From Tachypleus tridentatus (taxonomy: Eukaryota; Arthropoda; Merostomata; Xiphosura; Limulidae), in the NCBI RefSeq assembly GCF_004210375.1, contig NC_134832.1, positions 151,401,592 through 151,465,591 on the forward strand: 64,000 nucleotides of DNA, given 5' to 3'. Made by a program: the position numbers and the translations under genes. Under the pieces are notes generated by a model. The model did not search any database. It worked only from the letters and a program-made list of their open reading frames with translations, and was not told the origin of the DNA. Positions 43,881-55,260 of the stretch are shown here, piece by piece (positions within the stretch are counted from its first letter, which is position 1; each line of letters starts with the position of its first letter).

Positions 43881-44524
43881 ATTGTTGGAAATATTATCCA
43901 ACATTCTGATGCATAAGTGAGAACTAGTATAATATAGAAATACAAAACTGTAAGTTCTTCCACATTGAAATTTTACTTTTTGGTAGTACGTTGGTTTTAA
44001 ATTTATCAAGAAAACTACATGAACCGTCCCTATATTAATATATATCCATAATTTCTAATCATTCCAGGCAAGAAGCAATGTCTAGGAGCCAAGTACTAAT
44101 TAATTATTGTATTAATATAAACTTGAAGTGTCCAGTTGAATCCTCACTGAGTTGGATAGTTTATCCAGAGTTTCCCAGGAATGAGAAGAGACTGGATTTT
44201 ATCTAAATATCGTCCATCTCTTTCACCATAATTTAAGTATAAAATTCAACTTGTTTGTTTTGAAATTACAGATACGTTTTTGTTAGCAATTGTTCGTGGA
44301 GTTTAGATATAAAGACGTAGAGAACCAATGCAGTGAAATAAAATCAATTGGAAATGAAGTGACAAAAGGATGGACTTTCTTCCATCTAGTCCATTTATGG
44401 ACCATCAAGAAAAATTTTTCAGCTTTTTTCAGTTTCAGGCTTTACACTTATAAATTCTCTTCTTTAATAAGACCACATCAACAAATAATCAGTGGACCTG
44501 TATATGTGTTTTCTTAATGTCCAA
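43881..44524. other. Intergenic, no gene recognised
   Basis: No supported feature. The open frame at 44290-44517 has no family resemblance. Confidence 0.5.
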
Positions 44525-44535
44525 TCCCCCGATAG

Positions 44536-44767
44536 GTTTGTTTTGAATTTCGCGTAAAGCTATACGAAGGCTATCTGCGCTATCCGTCCGTAATTTAGCA
44601 GTGTAAGACTAGAGGAAAGGCAGCGAACCAACGAAATATGGGATTGACCGTCACATTATTACATCCCACAGCTGAAAAGGTGAGCATGTTTGGTGTGATG
44701 GGGATGCGAACCCGCAACCATCAGATTACGAGTCGAGTGTCTTAACCACCTGGCCGTGTCAGGCCAG
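44536..44767 (-). repeat. tRNA-Thr-like SINE with target-site duplication
   Basis: This is a complete head-to-tail copy on the - strand. The tRNA head (tggccaggtggttaagacac, anticodon loop CTCGTAA) is at about 44757-44730, and the B box 'gcgggttcgcatcccc' follows. The tail ends 'cgcgaaattcaaaacaaacc' at 44536. A middle part of the body is deleted ('gcagcgaaccaacgaa'). It is flanked by matching 'cccgatag' at 44528-44535 and 44770-44777, a target-site duplication, so it inserted into the other SINE at 44778-44860. Confidence 0.9.
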
Positions 44768-44777
44768 CTCCCGATAG

Positions 44778-44860
44778 GACAGCGATAAGTCTTCGGAGAT
44801 TTACAATCCTAAGGACAGGGGCTCGATTCTTCGATGGACACAGCAGACAGCCCGAGTAAA
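44778..44860 (+). repeat. Second SINE family, tRNA-like head, split by insertion
   Basis: It reads 'gacagcgataagtcttcgga', then 'gatttacaatcctaaggaca', 'ggggctcgattcttcgatgg' (B box) and 'cagcagacagcccgagt'. Shared with the copies at 47535-47645 and 48003-48085. Its first bases (44525-44535) were separated from the rest by the Thr-type SINE insertion. Confidence 0.78.
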
Positions 44861-44872
44861 TTGATTTTACTT

Positions 44873-45144
44873 CCAGTTGGCCAGGTGGGTTGAAGCGTTC
44901 GACTCGTAATCTGAGAGTCGCAGGTTCGAATCCCCGTCGCACTAAACATGTTTGTTCTTTCAGCCGTGAGGGCATTATAACGTGACGGTCAATCCTACTG
45001 TTACTTGATTAAAGAGTAGCCCAAGAGTTGGCGATGAGTAGTGATGACTAGCTGCCTTCCCTGTAGTCTTACACTGTTAAATTAGGGACGGCTGGCGCAG
45101 ACAGCCCTTGAATAGCTTTGCGCGAAATAAAAAAACAAACAAAT
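44873..45144 (+). repeat. tRNA-Thr-like SINE, nearly full length
   Basis: The head is 'ggccaggtgggttgaagcg', the anticodon arm 'ttcgactcgtaatctgag' (CGT, Thr) and the B box 'caggttcgaatccccgtcg'. The body 'ctttcagccgtgagggcatt' and 'gactagctgccttccctgta' follow, and the copy ends 'ctttgcgcgaaat' plus an A-rich tail. It is the best copy in the window to define the family. The tRNA part is not a functional gene, because the acceptor stem is not paired and the transcript would continue into the body. Confidence 0.92.
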
Positions 45145-46657
45145 GGGTAAACAAAGGTCTGACATGAATACACAAGAAAGTGGGCCGATCAAAGAAATGA
45201 CCTCGTAGGAAAGGACACAAATAATGTCAGAACATATTAATTTAAAGCTTTCTGATTTTCCTGTCCAGTTACCAAAAACTTTGAAGAAATAAATAAGTGG
45301 GTAGTAATGACCACGAATGTGATTGAGTGATTTATATATGTGTTGCCATTTGCAGTACGTATAAAATGTTTTATGTTTTATTAACTAATTTCTGTAGTGC
45401 ATATTGATGTATAAAAATATATTAATACTCGAAATAAATGATTTTATAACACCAAATTGTAGTTTTTATTAAATTAAACACTCAACGTTTTGCTTCTCAG
45501 CTTCTTCAGAAGTGTTCACTGAAACACAAACCTAAACTGACGGACAGCATTTATATCTTTCACTTGTGTATTATTATTATTTTGGTCTTATAAGATCGTT
45601 ATATTTAGTACTAATATTTCATTAAATTATTGAGTAAAACTGTTTGTATATAATACAAGATTCTACTTGAATAACGTAAGAGGCTTGTCTCAATCATTTT
45701 CATTTTTTATGTGACTTTTTTTTCTTTGTATTTTATGGATGTATACATATATATCTATGTATACATTATAACCATAACCAAAACACATTAATAAGAAATT
45801 TAACTTTTCTTTTAAAAGTACGCTGCACATTTTTTTTTAAAAGGGATCATAGGGTACATGCTACAACGTAGGATTATAAAATGTATCCTGGGTTTTGGAG
45901 GTGACTGTAGAAGTAGGACCTACATTGCGGTGTGGATACACAGTCTATCAGTCTTAATCTCCAATTCGCTAGTCTCACATAAGAAAATTAGAAGTTAGGA
46001 GAGCGAGATGTGGGTGCTCTAGCCCGCAACGTCTTACATCTATATCACCTTTCACTGCCTGCAGACAGCTGTGAGAAGGTGACTGCTCTCCCAAGTTAGA
46101 ATAAGAAAAAGATAAATATAAAAAGATGAAGAAAGAGAAAAAAAAAATAAAATGAAAATAAGTTACAACCATTTGTTTTTTTATTAGTATAAGTAACAGA
46201 ATGAAGGTATATATGTATGTATGTATATATATTTGATTAACAGTTTTGCATATATAAGCAATTCAAAACGTCTATGGAACAAAATCTATAAATGTGTGCA
46301 ACTTGGACAACTGAAGTGACGCCATTTCCATATTTTCCTTAAGTTGGAACAGAGTAGAATCGAACTTGAGGTAAGCTTAATTTCCCTGGTAGTTAAAGCT
46401 TAAATAAATTCCATTTTACACAATTAAAAGAGATATAAACTTCCGTCCCATTATTATTATTATCATAAATAGACATCTATTTTCATTGCTGTTTTTTCTT
46501 TATGTTCAGGAAATGAATTTTATTTTCGTCATGTATTGGGGTGAAGCTTACAGTTCGTAACTGTTAAATGGCGGCTATTATCAATTCATGTTGTTACATA
46601 CAGCAATCCCGCTGTTTAAGGGTTAAACAGCAATTACAGTTAACCCTATTTAAAGAG
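45145..46657. other. Intergenic, one possible retroelement end
   Basis: No gene. It contains a candidate retroelement end at 45455-45560 and a short (ATGT)/(TA) tract near 46210-46232. Confidence 0.45.
45455..45560. repeat. Possible Penelope-like or LTR-like end
   Basis: The phrase 'cacaacgtttc'-like 'ctcaacgttttgcttctcag' followed by 'cttcttcagaagtgttcact' resembles terminal sequence of Penelope-like elements, where a self-complementary 'CTTCTTCAGAAG' type motif recurs. No coding part is seen nearby. Confidence 0.3.
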
Positions 46658-46932
46658 AGTTTGTTTTGGAATTTCGCACAAAGCTACTCGAGGGCTATCT
46701 GTGCTAGCCGTCCCTAATTTTGCAGCGTAAGACTAGAGGGAAGGCAGCTAGTTATCACCACCCACCACCAACTCTTGGGCTACTCTTTTACCAACGAATA
46801 GTGGGATTGACCGTCACATTATAACGCCCCCCGCGGCTAAAAGGGCGAGCATGTTTGGCGCGACCGGGATGCGAACTCGCGACTCTCGGATTACGAGTCG
46901 CACGCCTTAACACGCTCGGCCATGCCGGGCCG
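46658..46932 (-). repeat. tRNA-Thr-like SINE, full length
   Basis: This is a full copy on the - strand. The head 'cccggcatggccgagcgtgt' and anticodon arm 'gcgactcgtaatccgagag' are at 46932-46880, then 'gcgagttcgcatcccggtc'. The body runs to 'gcgaaattccaaaacaaact' at 46658. It faces the copy at 46966 head to head with about 33 bases between them. Confidence 0.92.
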
Positions 46933-46965
46933 AGGAGAAAGGAAGATAATAACTCACGATAAAGA

Positions 46966-47205
46966 CCCGGCCCTGACCAGATGGTTAAGGCTCTCGACTC
47001 GTAATCCAAGGGTCGCGGGTTTGATTCTCCGTCATACCAAACACACTCGCCCTTTCAGCCGTAGGAGCGTTATAATGTTACGGTCAATCCCACTATTCGT
47101 TGATAAAAGAGTAGCTTAAGAATTGGCGCTGTGTGGTGATGACTAGCTGCCTTCCTTTTAGTATTAAATTCAAAATGAGGTACGGCTATCGCAGATGGCT
47201 TTTTT
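46966..47205 (+). repeat. tRNA-Thr-like SINE, head-to-head partner
   Basis: It begins 'cccggccctgaccagatggt', anticodon arm 'ctcgactcgtaatccaag', B box 'cgcgggtttgattctccgtc', body 'gccctttcagccgtaggagc' and 'gatgactagctgccttcctt'. It decays towards the 3' end, near 47205. Confidence 0.9.
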
Positions 47206-47534
47206 TATGTATATTCCAAAATTTGCAAAATAATAATTTTTTATTGTCTGCTTAAAATTAGCTTTACTTGTTCACTTTTATCAAAATACCTTCTTGTGGA
47301 GACACATCAACGCCTTAAGACTTATAATACTATCTTGGTTTATTTGTATAAGTTTTCTTTTATTTAATTAATTTTTCTCGTTCTTACTTTCAGTCCACAG
47401 TTTCGTCACTATTAGGCATCTCATTCACTTATAAAATCTGTAGAAGCACTACAACCGCAAATTAATTCATTGTCAGAGACTATTCTGTTTTAATTCTTTC
47501 AAGCCAAATAGCAATTTAAAATTCTCTGAGCAAA
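47206..47534. other. Intergenic, no feature recognised
   Basis: AT-rich sequence between SINE copies. Confidence 0.5.
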
Positions 47535-47645
47535 ATTGTCTCCTGATTTACAACGTTAAAATCAGGGGTTCGATTCCCCTCGGTGGGCTGAGCAGATAGC
47601 CCTTTGTGGCTTTGCCATACGAAAAAACACGCACACACACACATT
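47535..47645 (+). repeat. Second-family SINE copy, tRNA-like
   Basis: It reads 'ttgtctcctgatttacaacg', then 'ttaaaatcaggggttcgatt' and 'cccctcggtgggctgagcag', with tail 'gatagccctttgtggctttg' and a CA-rich end. The head could derive from a tRNA of the Val type, but the anticodon position is ambiguous. Same family as 44778-44860 and 48003-48085. Confidence 0.8.
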
Positions 47646-48002
47646 GAGCAAAATTGGTGAACGTTTCTAACAAATACTCGTTCTAACATATCCAGATCCG
47701 CAAAATTCTCGGACAGTAATGTATCCGGATTTGGCAACTATCTTCCTAGAAAGTTTCGTTTAACAGTCTATAGGCCATGACAAAATACAATGGTTATGAT
47801 GCGATGTGTCATTTGAACAACTGGACTATTACTGCTGCTTGATACACCACAATTCTTGAGCAGGGCAGTGCTTTCTTGAAATATAAGACTATTGTTTATT
47901 CAGTCTGTGCCACAATATGATAACTGATCGTAACTGACGTTTATTACTGAAATAGTTTTGCTTGTTTCTTTGCTGTTAGGCATAAATCTACACAATGGTT
48001 GT
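47646..48002. other. Intergenic, no feature recognised
   Basis: No gene or repeat identified. Confidence 0.5.
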
Positions 48003-48085
48003 TCCCCGCTGGTACAGCGGTAAGTCTTCGGATTTGAAACGCAGATAGCCCGATGTGGCTTTTGTATAAGAAGACACGCACAAAG
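48003..48085 (+). repeat. Second-family SINE copy with internal deletion
   Basis: The copy starts 'tccccgctggtacagcggta' (A-box side), reaches 'agtcttcggatttgaaacg', and jumps straight to 'cagatagcccgatgtggct'. About 35 bases carrying the B box are missing compared with the copy at 47535. Without a B box it could not be transcribed by Pol III as a tRNA-type promoter. Confidence 0.8.
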
Positions 48086-49741
48086 CTGTCTCTGCTGTGT
48101 TCACAACAAGCATCGAAATTCTGTTTTCAGCGTTATGAGCTTTCAGGCTTGCTGCTAAGCCACTAGGAAGTCTTGGTTTTATAGAGTATTGTAATTTGAA
48201 AATGTCTTTTCGTATCTAGCCCATAAATGCTTTTGGGTTAAATATTTTGGTATTTTATCATATTTAATTAAAACTTTTATCTCCTAAGCATTACAGTAAA
48301 TTAATAATATATAGTTATAAGGGAGTTAGAAAATTTGTTAATTCGTTAAACGTTTATCAACTTCACATCAGTATCGATTAAGTCATGTAACTCTTTCTTT
48401 TACTTTTTTAAATATATTTTTCTGTCATTAGTTGTGTGCTATCTGGTGTCATTATTATATGAAAGAACCTGAGATAATTAAGAAGAATAGGCGATTTGTT
48501 ACATTAAATCACTGGGAAGTATTTTTTGTCATTTCTGTGTTTCTTGCACAACATTCTTTCTTTCTGATATTGGTTTCTTCTAAAATGTAATGTTTCTGGA
48601 TACTATCGCTTTTAACCAGCAAATTTTAGGAGTATTTCACCCATCCATCTTCTTCACAGTCAGACAGTAATATGCTTATTAAATGAGACAGGCAACATAT
48701 GCCAATGATAATGACAATTATTAGCAAGGAGATTTTCAACCCTCCTGATGTCCTCAGTAAAATACATTATAATAATAATCAGTTTTTCTCAATCCTGAAA
48801 ATGCGTGAAACTCAACATCGAAATGCGTACGCACTTCATTTCAAAGGATTTAAACCAAGAGCGAATACAAATATTCTTTAGTAGACATTTTGTACTACAT
48901 TGTATTAAAAGTTTATCAAAGTCTTAGCTTAATTACAAAGGAACAAATGTTTAAAATGGTCAAACATTAGGTCGAAGCGCATACACATTATTCAATATAA
49001 TAATTATTACTCATTACCATCTCAACGAGCCTACCTTCAAATCTAGTTACATGCCCAAATTAGCGTATCTTCCGTTTTATATATAAATATATAAATGACT
49101 GAAATAATTTTAAAAAGAAAAACTTGTTTGTCACGGTAGAAAGTGCTGTCGTTTCGTACAGCTTGCGTGTCGCTCGTTTACTGCAGTAGTTGAGGTAGCG
49201 TTACAGAAGAACAGTTTTTGTCTTCATATTATAGATTGTAAATATAGTTTAATGAAAGTAAAACTTTATTTTAGTCTAGTATATACAACTTAAAAACAAC
49301 AAGGGATCTGTTTATCATTAAGGCCGTTCCATTCACTATACTAAAGTCTAAAATAAAAAAATAAGACACTCAAAATCAGTCACGAGCACTAATGGCGTAC
49401 GTGTAAACACGTTACATCATATAGGTTTTATACTGTTATAGATACTGAAGTTAAGCTGAACAAATAATGAATTATGAGTTCTATTTCAATAGGTGGCGCA
49501 ACACCCTTCTCTCATCAATTGGAACGCGAAATAAACCAGAGACAATAAATTGACTGTAACATTTGAATAAATAGGATATGGCATGATATGTAGTACGACT
49601 ACCAGTAACTCTAGCATAATAGTAGGTGTAGAAATGGTGTGTTATTGCAAAGTTATGACGTGTACGATTTTTATTATTTAAATATATACTAAAGTAATGG
49701 CAGTGTTAATGCTTTATTTACATCTTTTTGGATTATCGTAG
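48086..49741. other. Upstream region of the Dok-like gene
   Basis: No coding exon is recognised. The part at about 49130-49570 is relatively rich in CpG and could include a promoter and a non-coding first exon, which is guesswork. It ends in an acceptor-like tract (ttggattatcgtag) just before the ATG exon. Confidence 0.4.
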
Positions 49742-49746
49742 AAATT

Positions 49747-49815
49747 ATGGAAAAAGAAGAAGCTATACTAACTGGATACCTTTGGACTCCACCTCAAGGA
49801 ATAAGTCTGTTGAAG
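49747..49815 (+). CDS. Dok-like first coding exon
   Basis: The ATG has A at -3 and G at +4, a favourable start context. The exon encodes 23 residues and ends LLK|gtttgt, phase 0. An acceptor-like 'tcgtag' at 49741 suggests at least one upstream non-coding exon. Confidence 0.83.
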
Positions 49816-52800
49816 GTTTGTAAGAATTGATCCCTAAGCCTATTTTACTTAACCAAAATAAAGTGAAATGGTATGTTGCGGAAGTAGGTGTAGATTAAAT
49901 TATCCACGTAGGGAAGGCATGGTGACGCTACGCCTGTTAATATTATTTGTATGAACATATCCGTCACTGGAACTTTTAGTAAAAAACACACAATACATAT
50001 AAATTATAATAATAATTTGTTATTACTATTAATACTTTCATTATAATTTACAGTTATATGTAGCATGTACTTGAATTAGTGTTGAAGTTAATATATAATT
50101 ATTTGTGAGCAATATATTTAAAATATTGTTGAGATAGTTATAAATATTAATAGAATCCAGTACTAAAGTTAAAAATGTGAGAAGAATCTTTTGGCACTGG
50201 AGACTAACGTATGAAGTTTTATTTTATTTTGATATAATTGTTTCATAGCTTTAACCTATATTACAAAAAAACAAGTTTGTTCAGAAAATTGCAAAAGTGT
50301 TGAACAATGTCAAAAACGGAGCTTAAAATATCATGACTTACATTTATAACAATTTGCAGGTGGAAGAGTAAAATGTTAACTTTAGTCTAAGACCACTAAG
50401 CTGGTTAAATAATAAGAGTTTATGATCAAAAGTAAGCAGACTATATAAAATTAAAGTATAAAATGTAATTAATGATATTAGTAGTTCTGCTCAACAAATG
50501 GACATGAAAACAGACTTTTATACCAGTGTAAGAAAATGTAAACCTACAATGTTGGCATTGAATTGTCAGTATGACACTCTTGCTGCTAATTATATTTTAC
50601 TAACTTATAAACCTCTTATTATATCATAAAGTTCAGCTAACATGAGAGATTTGGGTTAGACCTAAATCTAAACACTAAATAAACTATGCTTAGATGCATA
50701 TATACACACCATTGAATTCTATAGTTAAAAATTAGCAGGTTTACACAAGTTCAAATATGCAGTTAATAATTAATGAAAAACAATTAAATATGTTATTTGT
50801 ATATTGCCCTTTTATAACCTGGAACCTTCCCATTGGAACAATACTTCAAAATGGCTGTAATTTATATCAAATTATCACTTTACCTGGTAATCTGAGACTG
50901 TAAGAAATCCATGTCAAGGTGAGATAGAAATTCATCCCAGTAATATCAAACTAGTATACATGGATTCATTTTATATTGATAATTGAAATAAAAAATTTTC
51001 AACAAACAAATTTAAAAATTAAGTATAAGCCTACCTGTGAATGTATAGGAAAGATATTGTAATCACAATGGTTGTAAACTTGAAATATCATTATTGATAG
51101 GTATGTACCAGTAGTAACCTTCATCTGTTCTGTGTGATCTAATTGTTGAATCCTTCCTACCACTTTTATCACAGACTATTGTAGCACACATTCTTTTGCT
51201 TTAGTCACACCAAACGATGTGTGTAGCACACTGTTGTCAGGACAACATATTGTCCGTTTATGCCCAGTGCTATTATTTGAAGGAAATTGTTGCCAAGACA
51301 ATGTATAGTATTTTTTTAATACCCGATAATTTTGTGATTATGATACTGGTTAAGTTTGGGTAGACATATCTATGTATTAGTTTATGCATTGTGTAATATG
51401 CACCACAAATTTTACTGTAAGAGTTATTGTTTGATGTATAACTAATCCTTAATAGTCCATCCAGTTTGAACTGAAACTGTTTATTTTAACATATGTTCAG
51501 TGGTTGCTTTGGTTTGTACAAATAATTAGATTATCATTAGACCAAATAGAGTATTTATTAAATCAAAAGTAATATTTACAAAATAATGAAAAAGAGTGAA
51601 ATAATAATTAATTTTTCTCCACTACAATTCTGTTAATTAATTAAAAGGTTAGAAGATTGAATAATTATATCAGACTGGAATTAATAATTTAATATTTTAT
51701 AAATTAATATAGTCAATATTAAAATAAGGAATGTGTCATTTCAGTTTGTTAAGGGGGATAGATGGTAAATGCTTCAGAAGATATAGATAATTTAACATGT
51801 CTACAATAATTTATGGTCATCCCCAGTTAACTGTTTGTAAGGAACACTTTTGGTCTGTGATTCACAAATTACCATTTAAAGAGTAACTATTTCAAGTTAT
51901 TTTCAGCTGTATGCTATGGTGGCGACATCTAACAAATGTAGACATTAAAAAAATTTACTAATTCATGATGTATCATAACCAGAAGAAAGGTTCAGCAATC
52001 ATTGTAATATTTTTTAAAGTCAATGAACAACTAGAGAAAGTACAGATGCTTTGAAATAAATCATGCAAACTCAGATTGTATTAGTTTTGTATTTTGTTTA
52101 TGGACATTTTATAAAAATGCAACTGTGATCTTCTATTCACTTTTTCTTGGCTGAGAACCATAATTCTCCAGCACTACCTGTTTAATAAGTTAAGGAATAT
52201 GTTTTTCCTTGACCTAACAATATGTTCCCACTATTATTTGTTAGGTTTTATGTCTGTAAGTTGTACGAGTGTTTGTCTGAAGTTTTTAAAATTATTACTA
52301 ACAATGCTGGATATGCAATATTTTACTTGTATAATTTCAGTAATAAATTTCTTTATGATGATACACGATTAGTAATATTATTTGATTTTAAAATAATAAA
52401 GGACTAATTAAAGATCTCTCAGTTTGTTCTTCTAATTACTCCTAAAAAAGTAGACTGCTATTCAAAAGTGCTAAGTTTCTGGGTCTTTTGAAATTTACTT
52501 ATTAATAAATTCAAGTGCTGATAGAAGCATAAGAAGTGGATTACTATAAGAAGTTAATTGGTCATTAAATGTATGCTGAATGTTGGTAACTTAATACAAA
52601 ATTAGTAAATATTAGAGATAATAAATATATGTTGAATGTTGGTAACTTAATACAAAATTAGTAAATATTAGAGATCATAAATTGCTACTGTGAATAAAAC
52701 ATGTTTAGTTGGGCTGTTAAGTACTTGTAAAAATTATTTGTTGAACCTTTAGAATGTACTCTGTTATTGTTTTCTTGTTGGGTAAAAGTTTCTTCTTATC

Positions 52801-54715
52801 ATACATGATGACACAGAATTGATGACCATAGTTTAGATTACTGCAGAGTTTTGTCATGCTACAAATATTTATCTAAAGATGTCAAATAAACTTGTGATTT
52901 TAATGTTTTGCCGTTATATCTTGATCTGAAGTTATACCTATTTCTCCCCCATTCACATGTTTATGGTATTTTGTAGTATTAATCACTAGTAACTGTTCAG
53001 ATAGAGAAAAAAAATATGATTTCTCAGCACAGAAAGTCTAAATAAAGCAGGGATAATGGAAGATGTACCAGTTTTCAGAAATAGTGGCATTACTATAATT
53101 TGTTGGTCAAAACATGTGTTTTTATAATTAAAAATAATTCTGTGTATGTTGGTACTGTTGGGTGTATTAATCTCATTTCATTCTTATGTTTCTGAATTTT
53201 TTAGACTACAGGTGTCACTTTTTCTCAAAGATTTCAGTTATTATAAAATTAATCTCGAGTCACATCTATTTATATATTTTATACATTTTCATGCTTGCAC
53301 TTTACTACCAAGATGTAAAAAATAAAATGGATTTGCATAAACTGCAATAATCACTAATAATTTGGCTTGATAGTCCTAGAAGCATGAAAATAATTTATTA
53401 TAAATCCATACAAAACCTTTACCTGTAATCTGGCTTCACTGGTTTATAATTTGTATGTGGTATGGTGGTTATTGCACACAATCCAGTGTTAGAAGAAGGA
53501 GACCAAAGTTCAAGATGTCTTACTGGCTATACCTGCATTATTTAATGGTAGTAGTACACAGTGTAAAATTTGGGCAAAATGCTGCAGTGTATGAGTTTAT
53601 CTTGAGACTAGCTTGGAATGAATGGTTTTGAGTAACTGTCAAGGTGATTAAGTCTCAAATTTGTGTTTTTATTTAATATTGTTATTTCTTAACAGATCTT
53701 TTACCAAAATTTGCCTTACATGTACACAGTTTACCCACTTAGTATTTACCAAATATTAAACTCTTGAATGGAAGAACTGTACAGAACATTCATATACCAA
53801 ATATGTTTTTCACTTACACTTTTGACAACTGTTACTTAACTTGAAACAGTATCATCTATGGGCTTAGCTAAGTCTGAACAGTGATATTTTTCTGGGCATT
53901 GTAAACCTATATCTGATGCAACCATAAGTTCTATATATTAACTTACATATATTTCCATTTGATGTTGTAGGGTTATAACAGTCAGATTTATGTTAACAAC
54001 TACACAATAATGTGTTAACAAACTTCCGTGCATAGCTAGATTGAGCAGGTATATGCATTGTAGTAATTTCTGTATGTAATCTGAGATTAAAAAAAAATTC
54101 ATTACAGTGAATATAAACATTAGAGAAGTTTGCAACTTAATTTTTGTAGCATAACACCATTTCAATAATAACTTTCAATATAAATAATAGCCATTTTACC
54201 ATATTTTATATATTTCTTTACTGTCTACTAAAATATTTTGAGATGTGATGGAAGTCTTATTAAAGAGGTGTTATTGCAGATACATCTAGGTATAGAGGTG
54301 TTGATTCTTTATTTTTGTGAATAACTGTTATGTTAAACCTTACCACAGTCTTAGTACATTTTTATTTAAAAAGTACTTAATACAAATATTTGGGCATGCA
54401 AGTTCTGGAGATGTTAAAACATTTTGTACTTCAAAGAAAAACATCTTATGTTAAATAATAAGAAATGAAGATGATGTTTAGGTGGTAGACATATTATTTA
54501 GTTTGGTAATGAATATTTTTTCTCTAAAAATAAAGAAAACGTGGAAGAAAGGATTCTATGGTCTCTACACAGCAAGCAAACATGGAATCCAGAGGCTGGA
54601 AAGTTTTGAAACAGAAGAGCACTTCTTGCGACAAGCCCCTAGTAAAATTTTCATCCTTACTGACTGTGTGAAAATCACTGCTGCACCTCAGAAACAACAA
54701 GCTAATGTTTTTGAG
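49747..54715 (+). CDS. Dok-family adaptor, N-terminal PH domain (two exons)
   Basis: Joined exons 49747-49815 and 54536-54715 give 83 residues. They begin MEKEEAILTGYLWTPPQ, then 'GISLLKKTWKKGFYGLYTA', 'SKHGIQRLESFETEEHF' and 'IFILTDCVKITAAPQ'. Human Dok1 starts 'MEGPLFLQSQRFGTKRWRK' and continues 'TWAVLYPASPHGVARLEFFD', so the pattern is that of a Dok1-3 PH domain. Dok proteins dock on phosphotyrosine receptors through a PTB domain and recruit RasGAP and other negative regulators at the membrane. The rest of the PH, the PTB domain and the tyrosine-rich tail are not in the window up to its right edge as far as I can see. Dok4-7 is less likely, because it has a different PH start. Confidence 0.85.
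49816..54535. other. Dok intron 1
   Basis: A 4.7-kb AT-rich intron, poor in CpG. It includes a 56-bp tandem duplication at about 52571-52682, otherwise nothing recognised. Confidence 0.6.
52571..52682. repeat. 56-bp tandem duplication
   Basis: 'tgaatgttggtaacttaata' starts at 52577 and again at 52633, and the similarity extends over the whole 56-base unit with few differences. Confidence 0.9.
54536..54715 (+). CDS. Dok-like exon 2: PH domain core
   Basis: Sixty residues in phase 0 between the acceptor 'aaaaataaag' and donor TTTGAG|gtaatt. 'KTWKKGFYGLYTASKHGIQ' and 'RLESFETEE' match the Dok PH strand pattern. The acceptor lacks a good pyrimidine tract immediately upstream but has 'attttttctct' about ten bases earlier. 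The next exon, expected to supply the PH C-terminal helix, was not found. Confidence 0.88.
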
Positions 54716-54984
54716 GTAATTTTAATGCTATGAATGCTTTCATTGTAATTCTTGTTTCTGGGTGGTTTTTGAGACCTTTTTTTAGTGTCAGAACTTTAGA
54801 AGTTTTAAAGTGCCACCCAAAATAACTTGCTATGCTAGTAGTTTCTCATTTTTAGTAATAACAAACTTTTTGTTGGGTAGTAATTTCATGTAGGTACATG
54901 AGTAAATGGGAAGATAAAGGAATATGAAACTTTTAGTGATACAAGCATTGTATAAGGTTGCTAATCTGTAGCTTATCTGTCTGA

Positions 54985-55260
54985 TGCTCACAGGAAGAGA
55001 AAGAGAGAGGACCTTTTTGAGATGTACAAGGTTGTTAAAGGAAATGATACTGTTAATGTGTCATCTTTTTCCATATTTAATGGTGAGAATGATTGGATTA
55101 GGAAGACGTATACATTTTGACAGAAGTCATTTTCAATCAAGAAAGTTTTTTTTTTTTCTATTAGAGTAATTGGCTTTTGAATTTAGTTGTATTCGTATGT
55201 GGTGGATGTAGTTAATGTAAGAGATCTTAAAGAATTTGTAAACATTTGAATAAGGGCTAA
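54985..55260 (+). mobile_element. CR1-like LINE tail fragment
   Basis: In the Dok intron, a frame reads 'EEKERGDLFEMYKVVKGND', and a later piece reads 'YVVDVVNVRDLKEFVNI'. These resemble the LINE C terminus 'RGDLIEMYKI..G' and 'RVVNFWN.LP..VV.A.....FK'. Stops and a T-run interrupt it. It is a 5'-truncated remnant. Confidence 0.68.

Noticed and set aside
44873..44945. Apparent tRNA-Thr gene
   Set aside because: The A box, anticodon arm and B box are those of a tRNA-derived SINE; the body and A-rich tail continue directly and the same unit recurs many times.
53459..53640. SINE-like phrase 'ggtatggtggttattgcaca'
   Set aside because: It resembles an A box but no B box or family body can be read afterwards.
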